Assembly (NCBI GenBank): GCA_049652985.1
Contig: JBASFK010000004.1
Span: 283,601 to 347,600 of the forward strand
DNA from: UBA7657 sp049652985
GTDB taxonomy: Bacteria > Pseudomonadota > Alphaproteobacteria > Micavibrionales > Micavibrionaceae
Reading direction: 5' to 3'
DNA length: 64,000 bases
Below, piece by piece: positions 17,651 through 27,320 of the stretch. A program made the position numbers and the translations under genes. Position 1 is the stretch's first letter. Every line of letters begins with the position of its first letter. The notes beneath the pieces were generated by a model that saw nothing but the letters and a program-made list of their open reading frames with translations, was not told the DNA's origin and made no database searches.

Positions 17651-17671
17651 GGGGCCGCGAAGGCCCCTTTT
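17651..17671. terminator. Bidirectional intrinsic terminator after dnaB
   Basis: GGGGCC (17651-17656) pairs with GGCCCC (17662-17667) around a GCGAA loop. A run of A precedes and a run of T follows, so the structure can terminate both dnaB and the convergent large gene at 17686-21147. Confidence 0.85.
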
Positions 17672-17685
17672 CTTCATGGCGATTT

Positions 17686-20600
17686 CTATTTTCGCCTAGG
17701 CTCTATTTTTATACCACCCGGAACCACCGTAGGATCAGGCGGCAGGATTTGTGACGCAGTTTGAAATTGCTCTTTGGCCAGTCCGAGCGTGCCGTCAAGA
17801 CCGCGTCTCAGTTCGTCATTCGTAAGCCCGTCCGTGTTTGTGTCCATGTCGCGCAACGCTTCGATGCCGTTTTGCCTAAGCGCTTCCTTGATTTCGTCGA
17901 GATCCAGTTTGTTATCGTGGGTGCGGTCGTAACGTTTGACAAGCTCGGGGCTGAAACCAGCCTCGGCAGCTTTCTTCAATTCATCATCAATACCAAGCCA
18001 GCTTGAGAATCTGCTGGTCAGCGTCATGCGGGCGATTTTATCGCCTATGTAACCGCCGCCCAGGGCGCCGATCGTTCCGCCTGCGATTGCGCCGATAGTC
18101 GCGCCGCCGACTGTTCCCAGCCCCGGCACTACAAAACTTCCCGCCAGTCCGCCCAGTTTGGCGCCGAGAATGGCAAGGCCTGTGGCAGTGGCCAGCCCGC
18201 CTGTCGCTGCGCCTGCTGCGCCTGCCGCCCGGCCGGCATCGCCTCTGCGTCGGCCAAGCTCGAAATCAACGCCGCTGGAAACGACGGTGGCGCCTATGGC
18301 GACAGGTGTCAGCAGCTTGCTCCCGGTTTTAACCTTGCTTGCGATCTGCGCTGTTTTTTCAAGGGTTTCCTCGGCCACGAGAGCGGCGCGTGCAGCGGCT
18401 TTTGCAACCGGCTGTTGCGCCTGGGCTGCGCTTGCGATCTTGCCGGCGCGGTGAATTTCCACGGCGTCGGCGCCGATAGCGGTTGAGTCCGCGAAAATTC
18501 CTGTCAGGGCCGTGCCTCTTTCGTCTTTCAAATCCTGTTGACCGGCCTCCCCAAAAAGGCGGTGTCCCAGACTCCACGCGCCAAATCCCATACCAACGCC
18601 GCGGCCAAGCTTGATATCCGTATGCTGCGGCGCTTGCCAGGGGCGCAGGGTTTCCGCTGGGCCGTCATGCATTGTGTTTCGCGCGTCAAGATTGAGACGC
18701 TCGATGCCCAGGTTTTCTCTTTCTCCATCCAGAATTTTGGCTTTTTGTTCGTGCCTTGCTGTTTCTTCAGGTGTGGGGTTGTCCATGCTGAGCGATTCTT
18801 GCATATGCTTTTCGATGCGATGGCCCAGATCTTCCCTTTTCAGGCGCAGGCTTTCGTAATCGGCCTCCAGCACGCGGCCGCGCTCTTCATGTTTTGCGCG
18901 CGCGCGATTGTGGCTCTCAAGATTATTTTCGTGTTTCTTCTCTTTAAGATGGAGTTCAGCGTCCCGGATAATAAAATTTTCTTCCAGTCTGTCGACGGTC
19001 TTCTTCAGTTTTTTTTGCTCGCGGGACAGAGGTTGATCGCTTGTCTCCGGTAACGCCTCGCGTGCCTCTTTGAGCTTCGCTTCAAGTTCTGCTACTTTTT
19101 TGCGTTCTTTTACGATCGCCTCGTATTCTTTTATAAGCCGCTCCGACTCTTCCTTCAGGTATTTCGTAGTGTCTGCATGAAACTCGGGTTCCACGAGTTG
19201 CGCTCGCTCGGGCATAACATGCTCGTCGTGCACGGTTATCGCCGCGGGTTTCTCAGCTATTACTGCGGTGGTCGCTTTCGCCTCTACTGCCGGGCTATTG
19301 GTTTTCGATACCTGTTCAGGGTTAGGCGCCACCGGCTTAGATTCTTCTTTATATGTAGCTTCGAGATCGAAGCCTATCTTCCTGCGCTCTGGCAGGGTCT
19401 CATTGGCGACTTCCTGCAGGATGCGGGCATTCTCAGCAGCTTGTGCTTCTGTTTCCGCGACGATTTGTTTCGATTTGTTTATACGCCCGCGAATTAGTTC
19501 GGCACCCAGTGCCGCTGATATTAACATTGTAGCCGGATCAACAACCGTTTCGATCAGGCTGTTATCATCCGGCGCGGAAACAGGGCTGTCTTCCGGCGTT
19601 TCGGATTGATCTGGTTCCTGCAGTCCGCTTTCGCTGACTGCTCTGATCGCGGCAACTTCGACCTGCATGCCCTGCAAAGCGCCGCCAAAGCTGCTCCGCA
19701 CCGAAGCGAGTAATTCGGCCTCCGGCGTATTTTCGTCCTTGGACGCTTCGAGGGCGGCCTTCATTTTTTCCGGGTCGCCCTTGAAGACATCGTAAAGCTT
19801 CGCGGCAATTGCAAGGCTCTGCATTTTTTCAGTATTGTCCCGGTCGGTTGGATCGATATCGTTTTCGAGATCGATTCCGAAATTGTCTTTGATAAATGGC
19901 CCCAGAATGTCGCGCGCGCTGTCGGCATCATAATTTCCATCATGTCCCCGGCCCAGAATGTCCAGCATATCCCCGGTCGTCAGGTAGCCGTTTTTCTCAT
20001 AGTCATCTTTAATATTTATGGCGATGTCGGAATAATCTATTTCCCTGTGTGCATCAGCAGGCGCGGATTCTTCGAAATTTTCCTGCGTTTTTTCTTGTCC
20101 GTTTTCGTCCGTGTTTGTGGAAGATTCTGTGCCGCTGGTCGCGCCTCCATCCTGAGACGGCGTTGTAGCGGTTTCTTCCGGCACTATAGTTTGCGTTTGC
20201 GGCGATTGTCCGTCCGTTTTTCCGTCGCTATTTTGCGGTTCGGCAGGGGCTCCGGGCGTTATTTCGGGCTGAGTTACCGTTGTATCTGTTTTCTCCTGAG
20301 TAGGGGTCGCCGGCTGTGATGTTGGTGCAGGAGGAACTGGCCGCGGCCCGATCGTCGGGCTCTCGATCAGCTTCGCCCAGATCAGTGATTCCCCGCGGCT
20401 GCGCTCGCCATTAATGACCTGGCTTCTGAACAGTTCACGAAATTCTCGTCCAATTTTTTTCTCAAGCCCGTTGCGCGCGCTGCTGGCTTCTGTTGCAAGA
20501 TTCAATTGGCCATTGCGGTTGTAATCATTTGCCATCGCAGCCTGGCGGTTAAATTCCGCGATGTCTCTCGGGATGGGGCCCGGCCCGCCCTGAGCGGTTT

Positions 20601-21147
20601 CCATGTCGACGATATTTTGTATCGTCTGACGCTGCATGCCATTGTTGAAATCCTGACGGTCGCTGTAATCGAAGCGGACGATCTTGTCGACAATCGTCCA
20701 GCGAAATGTATGGCGCAGTTCGTCGTCGGGAATATCCATGCTCGCGAAAAGATCCCCGCCGTTCAGAAGCTCGGCGGTTTTTGCGGCTGCCTCACTGCCA
20801 GGCTGGCCCAGCGCGACACCCAGCGCCCTGTATTCCGCTAAATCCGCGCCCATTTTCATCGCGGTATCGATCAGTTTTTTGGTGCTTTTATAAAGATCTT
20901 CACGGTCTTTAGCGGACAACGGCTCAGACCCGGCATCTTTAAAACTGTGGAATTTCAGACGCATCACGGTAATCTGCAAATCCAGATCGACGTTTCCGTC
21001 AGTCAGAGTCCGTTCGAGCGCAGCGCGGCTCTTTTTATAGTCACGCGTGTCGTCGTCAGTAAGATATGTGCGGTGAAAATTAGCGGTCTCGGCGTACAGG
21101 TCCCCTGCACGGGATAAAACGTTTTGACCAGCAGGATTATCTGCCAT
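17686..21147 (-). CDS. Large unknown protein with EF-hand loops, coiled coil and glycine-zipper segment
   Basis: I do not recognise this 1153-residue protein. It has no signal peptide. Visible parts in order: a helical N-terminal region with an EF-hand-like loop at 208-219 (DYNRNGQLN); a disordered Pro/Thr/Gln/Glu linker at about 262-365; a second EF-hand-like pair near 382-413 (DYEKNGYLTTGD, HDGNYDAD); a charged coiled coil at about 660-825; an Ala/Gly-rich hydrophobic glycine-zipper stretch at about 970-1040; then a canonical EF-hand at 1074-1085 (DRTHDNKLDLDE) and a degenerate one at 1102-1113 (DTNTDGLTNDEL). Calcium binding is a fair inference and the glycine zipper could insert into or associate with membranes. 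It stands alone between dnaB and alr. Confidence 0.85.
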   Translation of the reverse strand: MADNPAGQNVLSRAGDLYAETANFHRTYLTDDDTRDYKKSRAALERTLTDGNVDLDLQITVMRLKFHSFKDAGSEPLSAKDREDLYKSTKKLIDTAMKMGADLAEYRALGVALGQPGSEAAAKTAELLNGGDLFASMDIPDDELRHTFRWTIVDKIVRFDYSDRQDFNNGMQRQTIQNIVDMETAQGGPGPIPRDIAEFNRQAAMANDYNRNGQLNLATEASSARNGLEKKIGREFRELFRSQVINGERSRGESLIWAKLIESPTIGPRPVPPAPTSQPATPTQEKTDTTVTQPEITPGAPAEPQNSDGKTDGQSPQTQTIVPEETATTPSQDGGATSGTESSTNTDENGQEKTQENFEESAPADAHREIDYSDIAINIKDDYEKNGYLTTGDMLDILGRGHDGNYDADSARDILGPFIKDNFGIDLENDIDPTDRDNTEKMQSLAIAAKLYDVFKGDPEKMKAALEASKDENTPEAELLASVRSSFGGALQGMQVEVAAIRAVSESGLQEPDQSETPEDSPVSAPDDNSLIETVVDPATMLISAALGAELIRGRINKSKQIVAETEAQAAENARILQEVANETLPERRKIGFDLEATYKEESKPVAPNPEQVSKTNSPAVEAKATTAVIAEKPAAITVHDEHVMPERAQLVEPEFHADTTKYLKEESERLIKEYEAIVKERKKVAELEAKLKEAREALPETSDQPLSREQKKLKKTVDRLEENFIIRDAELHLKEKKHENNLESHNRARAKHEERGRVLEADYESLRLKREDLGHRIEKHMQESLSMDNPTPEETARHEQKAKILDGERENLGIERLNLDARNTMHDGPAETLRPWQAPQHTDIKLGRGVGMGFGAWSLGHRLFGEAGQQDLKDERGTALTGIFADSTAIGADAVEIHRAGKIASAAQAQQPVAKAAARAALVAEETLEKTAQIASKVKTGSKLLTPVAIGATVVSSGVDFELGRRRGDAGRAAGAAGAATGGLATATGLAILGAKLGGLAGSFVVPGLGTVGGATIGAIAGGTIGALGGGYIGDKIARMTLTSRFSSWLGIDDELKKAAEAGFSPELVKRYDRTHDNKLDLDEIKEALRQNGIEALRDMDTNTDGLTNDELRRGLDGTLGLAKEQFQTASQILPPDPTVVPGGIKIEPRRK

Positions 21148-21312
21148 GATCGATCACACCCTTCTCTCTATGCTTTGCGGCGCTTTTTCTTATGTAAACG
21201 CTTTCGCAACTATTACCGGAATTCTATTTTTTTATATATTTTTCAAGTTAAACCCATGGTAAATCAAAACAGGCTTTCATCGCAAGAAATTAATGTTTAA
21301 AAATTCATTAAA

Positions 21313-22455
21313 ATGCTGAAAAACAAGGGAATTTTGACCATCGACCTCGACGCGGTGGTCCATAATTATAACGTGCTCAGGCAGCAGGCCGCGCCGGGTG
21401 CGCGGGTGGCCGCCGTGGTCAAGGCGAACGGCTATGGGCTGGGATCGGTTGAGATAGGCAAGGTTTTGGCCCGGGCAGGGTGCCGGGATTTTTTCGTCTC
21501 CTCTTTCGAGGAGGGATTGGTGCTCCGCGCTTCGTTGAAGGAGCCCCGCATTTTTGTTCTGAACGGTTTCTACGGCAGCGTCGCCGAAGCGTACCCCGAG
21601 CATAATCTGATTCCCGCGCTGGGAAGTTTTCTGGAGATCGAGGATTACCGCAAGCTGGCGGCGAAACTCGGCCGGAAGCTGGACACGTATTTAAGTTTCA
21701 ACATCCGTATGAACCGCCTCGGCCTCGGCAAGGTCGAAACCGAAAAGCTGGTCAGCGATAAAGGCCTGCTGGAAGGATTGAACATCGTTGGCATTCTAAG
21801 CCACTTCGCCAGCGCCGATGAAAAGGACAACCCGCTGAGCGACGAACAGCATGAAATTTTTGAGAAAATCGCGCGGCATTTTCCGGGAGCCGAGAAATCC
21901 CTTGCGAATTCTTTCGGCACATTCAGGAGCAAAAAATATCATTACGATCTCCTGCGCCCCGGCATGGCGCTTTACGGACTCAACCCCACGCCCGGAGCGC
22001 CAAACCCCATGCGGCGTGTCGTCAGCCTGAATCTTCCGGTCATGCAGCTGCGTACAATTTATGCGGGAGCGGGCGTGGGCTACGGCATGACATGGACCGC
22101 CGAAAAAGACACATTGCTGGCCACCGTTGCGGCTGGCTACGCCGACGGCATTTTCCGCTCTCTCAGCAACAAGGGCGCACTGTACTGGAATGGCATACGC
22201 TGTCCTATCCGTGGCCGTGTCTCGATGGACCTGACGACGGTTGATATTTCCGGTGTGCCGGAAAAAAAAAGGCCGAGGCCGGGTGACATGATGGAACTGA
22301 TCGGAGAACACCAGAGCGTAGACGAACTTGCGCACGATGCGGGTACGATCGGATATGAAGTGCTCACCGATCTTGGTCACCGCTATGAAAGAATCTATGT
22401 GGGTGACACCATGCGCATGTCAGGCGGCAGATCAGCATCCGCGAGCGGCGCATAA
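21313..22455 (+). CDS. alr: Alanine racemase
   Basis: Alr makes D-alanine for peptidoglycan from L-alanine using PLP. The 380 residues include the Schiff-base Lys37 in AAVVKANGYGLG, the catalytic Tyr257 in AGVGYGMTW, and RPGMALYGLNP and GRVSMDLTTVDI. The chosen ATG gives the expected N-terminal strand GILTIDLDAVVHNYNVLR. The 3' end runs 61 bases into the convergent peptidase gene. In alphaproteobacteria alr often follows dnaB directly; here the large gene on the other strand separates them. Confidence 0.97.
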   Translation: MLKNKGILTIDLDAVVHNYNVLRQQAAPGARVAAVVKANGYGLGSVEIGKVLARAGCRDFFVSSFEEGLVLRASLKEPRIFVLNGFYGSVAEAYPEHNLIPALGSFLEIEDYRKLAAKLGRKLDTYLSFNIRMNRLGLGKVETEKLVSDKGLLEGLNIVGILSHFASADEKDNPLSDEQHEIFEKIARHFPGAEKSLANSFGTFRSKKYHYDLLRPGMALYGLNPTPGAPNPMRRVVSLNLPVMQLRTIYAGAGVGYGMTWTAEKDTLLATVAAGYADGIFRSLSNKGALYWNGIRCPIRGRVSMDLTTVDISGVPEKKRPRPGDMMELIGEHQSVDELAHDAGTIGYEVLTDLGHRYERIYVGDTMRMSGGRSASASGA

Positions 22456-23060
22456 GAATTGAAATAATCCGGCATCAGGCGGAAATCCCACCATTCCTGC
22501 GGCAGGGGAAGCAGGGGCGTTTTCAGCTTCTTCGCTGCGCCGAGCATGGAACTCGTTAGCGCCGCGCGGTTTTTTCGTATTTCCTGCGAAAGGTTTTTGT
22601 AATCGCGGTGCGCTGGATTTTTCTCCGGCGAGGAATCCAGCGCAAGAAAATCGAAATCCGTCCCCATCTCCACAAGCTCGCCTTTTTCATTCTCAAGGCC
22701 GATATCCACCGCCATTCCGCGCGGGTGTCCGCCCATGCCGGGGCGGGAGAGAAGATTTTCACTCAGCCATTCCGGGTTGCCCCGCACGCGGGCGGTGCGC
22801 AGCATGGCTTCCTGCGCGTCGGTGGTGCGGAGGCCGTCATAAAGAACGAAATGCAGTCCGTAATTTTCAAAACAGGCAAGGGCGGCCATCGCGACGACCC
22901 CGGCCAGTTCCTCATGCAACCACAGCCGGGCATCCCGGCGGTAGATACGCTCGGCAAATAAAAGATTGTCGTCTTTGGCATAGGCAAGCTCGACCCGGAA
23001 GGCGTTTTCCTCTGCCAGCCTGTTCATGGGAATAAGGGATTTTGGGTCAATTTTGCGCAT
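22395..23060 (-). CDS. VanX/DdpX-like D-alanyl-D-alanine dipeptidase (M15 family) with altered zinc motif
   Basis: This 221-residue protein matches the M15D family of D-Ala-D-Ala dipeptidases. Arg78 in LYDGLRTT and the first two zinc ligands, His112 and Asp119 in GGHPRGMAVDIGL, are present. In the family the third zinc ligand is a histidine in an EWWH motif. Here the corresponding motif is EWWDF, with codon GAT at 22485-22487 giving Asp192. It may bind zinc through Asp, or be inactive or altered in specificity. No signal peptide is visible. It overlaps convergent alr, which makes the D-alanine used for its presumed substrate. Confidence 0.85.
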   Translation of the reverse strand: MRKIDPKSLIPMNRLAEENAFRVELAYAKDDNLLFAERIYRRDARLWLHEELAGVVAMAALACFENYGLHFVLYDGLRTTDAQEAMLRTARVRGNPEWLSENLLSRPGMGGHPRGMAVDIGLENEKGELVEMGTDFDFLALDSSPEKNPAHRDYKNLSQEIRKNRAALTSSMLGAAKKLKTPLLPLPQEWWDFRLMPDYFNSYAPLADADLPPDMRMVSPT

Positions 23061-23158
23061 GTTTTTCAGTCATTTCAGCCTGTTTCGCTCTGGACGGAAA
23101 GCCCTGTTTCCTTTAATCTTCGAGCCCGGACACCACTCAAACATTAAAACAAAGCCCG

Positions 23159-23998
23159 ATGACCGCAAAGTCTGAAAAAATCGCGATTGACGTTCATCAC
23201 ACGGCGTCGTTCCTGACTGATCTTCTGCCAGATACGTGCCAGGCGCTGGGGCGTACCATCCTCGCTTTCCTCCAGCGCGTTGGCCAACTTTCGATTTTTG
23301 TCGGCAAGTCGGTTATGCATTGTTTTACGCCGCCCTTTTTCCCGAGCCAGATATGGCGCCAGCTTGTCGATATCGGTTATTACTCGCTTCCCGTTGTCGG
23401 CATGACCGCGCTATTCACCGGCATGGTGCTCGCGCTCCAGAGCTATACCGGTTTCACGCGTTTCAACGCTGAGAGCGCGATTGCAGCCGTGGTGGTTCTC
23501 TCCGTTACGCGCGAGCTTGCACCGGTTCTTGCTGGTCTTATGGTTGCGGGAAGGGTGGGCGCCGCCATCGCCGCTGAAATCGGCACCATGCGCGTGACCG
23601 AGCAGATTGACGCTATGAGTACGCTCTCCGTCAACCCGTTTAAATATCTGATCGCGCCGCGCGTTATTGCGGGCACGCTGATGCTGCCGATTTTGGTGCT
23701 GGTCGGCGATATCATCGGCGTTTATGGCGGCTATGTCATTGCCATCTACCGCCTCGATTTTTCCGAAGGAAATTATCTGGCGCAGACATGGGATATTCTT
23801 GAAACCATGGACGTCGTTTCCGGTTTGGTTAAAGCAGCCGTATTCGGTTTCATTGTCTCCATCCTCGGTTGCTATAACGGCTTTAATTCCCAGCGCGGCG
23901 CGCAGGGGGTGGGCGCGGCAACGACAAACGCGGTCGTTTCCGCCTCCATTGTTATCCTGCTCTTCAACTATCTCCTGACGCAGGTGTTCTTCTCATGA
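23159..23998 (+). CDS. mlaE: MlaE-family ABC transporter permease
   Basis: MlaE is the membrane subunit of the phospholipid transporter that maintains outer-membrane lipid asymmetry. The 279 residues carry an N-terminal amphipathic region and about five membrane segments, with the family stretches TALFTGMVLALQSYTGF, TRELAPVLAGLMVAGRVG and TMRVTEQIDAMSTLSVNP. It overlaps mlaF by four bases. The usual third partner, the MCE-domain protein MlaD, is not adjacent. Confidence 0.93.
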   Translation: MTAKSEKIAIDVHHTASFLTDLLPDTCQALGRTILAFLQRVGQLSIFVGKSVMHCFTPPFFPSQIWRQLVDIGYYSLPVVGMTALFTGMVLALQSYTGFTRFNAESAIAAVVVLSVTRELAPVLAGLMVAGRVGAAIAAEIGTMRVTEQIDAMSTLSVNPFKYLIAPRVIAGTLMLPILVLVGDIIGVYGGYVIAIYRLDFSEGNYLAQTWDILETMDVVSGLVKAAVFGFIVSILGCYNGFNSQRGAQGVGAATTNAVVSASIVILLFNYLLTQVFFS

Positions 23999-24774
23999 GC
24001 ACAAATGGGCAGCAGCCGAAACTGAAACTTTCCGGCGTCAAAAAACATTTCGGCAAAAAAGTCGTTCTCGACGGCATCGATCTTGAAATCGAACAGGGCA
24101 AGTCGCTCGTCGTCATCGGCGCCAGCGGTACGGGAAAATCCGTCATGCTGAAATGCGTGCTCGGCCTCCTGAAGCCTGACGAAGGCTCAATCATGGTCGA
24201 CGGTGAGGAAACGACGCACCTGCGCGGCAGCGAACGCGACGCGGTCATGGAAAAATTCGGCATGCTGTTCCAGGGCGGCGCATTGTTCGATTCCATGAAA
24301 GTCTGGGAAAACGTGGCTTTCGGCCTTATTCACGGCGGCGGCATGGACCGGAAAAAAGCATGGGAAGTCGCAATAGAAAAAATCGTCGCGGTAGGCCTGA
24401 AGCCCGAGGTTGGCAATCTCTACCCGGCCGAGCTTTCCGGCGGCATGCAAAAACGCGTCAGCCTCGCGCGCGCGGTGGCGAAAAATCCGGAAATCATTTT
24501 CTTCGACGAGCCCACGACCGGCCTCGACCCGATCATGGCCGACGTCATCAACGACCTTATCATTCGCTCGGTGAAGGGCCTCGGCGCAACCGCGCTCTCC
24601 ATCACTCACGACATGGCATCCGCACGCAAGATTGCCGATTATGTGGCGATGATCCACCAGGGCAAGATCATCTGGCATGGCTCGGTGAAGGATCTCGACA
24701 ATTCCGGCAGCGAATATGTCGACCAGTTCATTCATGGTCGCGCGACCGGCCCGATCACAAGGCGCGTAGCATAA
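23995..24774 (+). CDS. mlaF: MlaF-family ABC transporter ATPase
   Basis: This is the cytoplasmic ATPase partner of MlaE. The 259 residues have Walker A GASGTGKS (42-49), the signature LSGGMQKRVSLARA, Walker B IIFFDEPTTGLDP and the switch histidine in SITHDM. GGMQKR is the form typical of the Mla/Ttg2A group. The start overlaps the mlaE stop (ATGA). PBP1a begins six bases after its stop, so lipid transport and cell-wall synthesis genes probably share a message. Confidence 0.94.
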   Translation: MSTNGQQPKLKLSGVKKHFGKKVVLDGIDLEIEQGKSLVVIGASGTGKSVMLKCVLGLLKPDEGSIMVDGEETTHLRGSERDAVMEKFGMLFQGGALFDSMKVWENVAFGLIHGGGMDRKKAWEVAIEKIVAVGLKPEVGNLYPAELSGGMQKRVSLARAVAKNPEIIFFDEPTTGLDPIMADVINDLIIRSVKGLGATALSITHDMASARKIADYVAMIHQGKIIWHGSVKDLDNSGSEYVDQFIHGRATGPITRRVA

Positions 24775-24780
24775 TAAATT

Positions 24781-27234
24781 ATGAAATACCTGAAGCAGGC
24801 TTTCCTCGGACTTATTTCCCTCGGTTTTCTCGGTTTGATCGCCGGGATTTTCGGCTTTGCCTACATTCTCAATTACTATAGCAAGGAACTGCCGGATTAT
24901 CGCGCGCTAAAGGAATACAAGCCGCCGATCATCACCCGCATCTATGCAGGCGATGGCCGCTTGATGGCCGAGTTCGCGCAGGAACGCCGGGTTTTCGTGC
25001 CGATCGAGGAAATCCCGCCGCGCGTCAAAAATGCGTTCATCGCCGCTGAGGACCAGAATTTCTATAGCCATGAAGGATTTGACCTCACGGCAATCGCCCG
25101 CGCGGTCTGGCTGAACTTCAAAGGTGAAAGCCTGAGCGGCGCGTCCACCATCACGCAGCAGGTCGCGAAGAACCTGCTCCTGACCAAGGACCGCACCTAT
25201 ACGCGTAAAATCCGCGAGCTGATCCTTGCCTACCGCATGGAGCAGACGATGAACAAGGACCGCATCCTTGAAATCTATCTCAACGAAATTTTCCTGGGCG
25301 CGCGCGCTTATGGTGTTGCTGCTGCCGCCCAGCAATATTTTAATAAATCGCTCGACGAACTCACTATTGCCGAGGTTGCCTATCTCGCGGCATTACCCAA
25401 GGCCCCGAACAATTATCACCCCGTGCGCAAGCATGAAAAAGCAGTCAGCCGCCGCAACTGGGTCATCGGCAGGATGCTGGCCGACGGTTTCATCACCGAG
25501 GCCGAAGCCGATCTCGCAAAAGTCGCGCCGCTGGAAACAGTGCCGCGTGATGAATCCCGCATTGTGAATGCACCATATTTCGCAGAGGAAGTCCGCCGCG
25601 ACCTCGGCACAAAATACGGGCAGAATTCTCTATACCAAGAGGGCATGGTTGTACGCACGACCATCGATCCGCGCCTGCAGGATATAGCGGTCAGGTCGCT
25701 CCGCGCGGGATTGATGGACTACGACAAGCGCCATGGTTATCGCGGCGCGCTGAAAAACATCCCCGTCGGTGTCGAGTGGGAAAACGAAGTTGCGAATTTC
25801 CCGGTGCCGGAAGGCATGCTGCCTGAATGGGATATTGCGCTGGTTCTCGATGTCGGTGCGAACGAGGCGAAAATCGGGTTTTCCGGCGGCGGCAAAGGCA
25901 CGATCAAACTCGACGGCGTCAAATGGGCGCGCGAATGCCTGAATGAATGCTACGCGCAGGGACCGGAAGTCACGGCCGTCAGCCAGGTATTGCAAAAGGG
26001 CGATATCATTCTCACCGAACCCATCAACGACACCAAGAGTGAATATATCCTGCGGCAGATTCCGCTGATCCAGGGCGCAATCCTTGCCATGGACCCGCAC
26101 ACGGGCCGCATTCTCGCCATGCAGGGCGGCTGGACATACGGCACCAGCGAATATAACCGCGCCACGCAGGCCAACCGCCAGCCGGGTTCGAGCTTCAAGC
26201 CTTTCGTCTATCTCGCCGCGCTGGACAAGGGCTTTACGCCCGCCACGCTCGTTCTCGACGCGCCCTTTGTTATTGAAGATCGCCCCGGTCATTACTGGAG
26301 TCCGCAGAACTACAGCGACGATTTTCTTGGGCCCACCACGATCCGGCAGGGCGTGGAAAAATCCCGTAACCTGATGACGGTGCGCCTCGCCGATCATGTC
26401 GGCATGGAAACAATTGCCGAATATGCGAAACGTTTCGGTATCATGGACGATATGTTGCCGCGCCTGTCTTATGCGCTGGGCGCGGGCGAAACGACGCTTT
26501 TGAAAATGACAGGCGCATACGGTGAACTCGTGAACGGCGGAAAGAAGATAACGCCCAGCATCATCGACCGCATCCAGGACCGCCGGGGTGCGACGATCTT
26601 TCAGCACGACAACCGCCCCTGCGTCGGCTGCGGCCAGCTTATTCGCTGGGACGGGCAGGGCATACCCGACGTTCCCGACAACCGCGAACAGATCGGCGAT
26701 CCGCGCACTGCTTACCAGATGGTTTCGATTCTTGAAGGCGTCGCGCAGCGCGGCACGGCGGCAAAACTGAAAGCTTTGGGCCGCCCGCTCGGCGGCAAGA
26801 CGGGAACGACGAACGAATCCAAGGACACATGGTTCGTCGGCTTTTCTCCGGACCTTGTTGTCGGTGTGTTTATGGGCTTCGACGACCCCCGCTCGCTCGG
26901 CAAGCGCGAGACGGGCTCATCCGTCGCGCTGCCTGTGTTTAAATCCTTTATGGAAGAGGCACTGAAGGACGTACCCGCAATGCCGTTCCGCACACCGCCC
27001 GGCATTAAAAACATTCGCATCAATGCTCACACTGGCGCACGCGCGCAGCCGGGCGACACCAATGTAATCTGGGAAGCCTTCGTTCAGGGCACCGAGCCAA
27101 CAGACGCGCCGGTTGCGCTTGAGGAAAACGGCGTGAACATGATCCCGTCGGCAGGCGGCACCGATATAAGCCCGCTTCCGCCATCCGCCAATCCCGGCGA
27201 GGAAGCGACGACCGGAACCGGCGGCCTGTATTAA
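24781..27234 (+). CDS. mrcA: Penicillin-binding protein 1A (bifunctional transglycosylase/transpeptidase)
   Basis: This class A PBP polymerises and cross-links peptidoglycan. It has 817 residues. A membrane anchor lies at about 8-30. The GT51 domain includes the catalytic Glu90 in IAAEDQNFYSHEG and GASTITQQVAKN. An OB-like insertion domain follows, as in PBP1a proteins. The transpeptidase has Ser470-x-x-Lys473 (SSFK), an SRN triad and Lys673-Thr-Gly. The C-terminal 60 residues are a Gly/Thr/Pro-rich tail. Confidence 0.96.
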   Translation: MKYLKQAFLGLISLGFLGLIAGIFGFAYILNYYSKELPDYRALKEYKPPIITRIYAGDGRLMAEFAQERRVFVPIEEIPPRVKNAFIAAEDQNFYSHEGFDLTAIARAVWLNFKGESLSGASTITQQVAKNLLLTKDRTYTRKIRELILAYRMEQTMNKDRILEIYLNEIFLGARAYGVAAAAQQYFNKSLDELTIAEVAYLAALPKAPNNYHPVRKHEKAVSRRNWVIGRMLADGFITEAEADLAKVAPLETVPRDESRIVNAPYFAEEVRRDLGTKYGQNSLYQEGMVVRTTIDPRLQDIAVRSLRAGLMDYDKRHGYRGALKNIPVGVEWENEVANFPVPEGMLPEWDIALVLDVGANEAKIGFSGGGKGTIKLDGVKWARECLNECYAQGPEVTAVSQVLQKGDIILTEPINDTKSEYILRQIPLIQGAILAMDPHTGRILAMQGGWTYGTSEYNRATQANRQPGSSFKPFVYLAALDKGFTPATLVLDAPFVIEDRPGHYWSPQNYSDDFLGPTTIRQGVEKSRNLMTVRLADHVGMETIAEYAKRFGIMDDMLPRLSYALGAGETTLLKMTGAYGELVNGGKKITPSIIDRIQDRRGATIFQHDNRPCVGCGQLIRWDGQGIPDVPDNREQIGDPRTAYQMVSILEGVAQRGTAAKLKALGRPLGGKTGTTNESKDTWFVGFSPDLVVGVFMGFDDPRSLGKRETGSSVALPVFKSFMEEALKDVPAMPFRTPPGIKNIRINAHTGARAQPGDTNVIWEAFVQGTEPTDAPVALEENGVNMIPSAGGTDISPLPPSANPGEEATTGTGGLY

Positions 27235-27320
27235 GGATATATATTAAGGATTTAGGCCCTTTCGTCTGCTTCTGAAATCCGTTAGCCTTGAAACAACGAG
27301 ATAAAGGGCAGGGGATTTTA

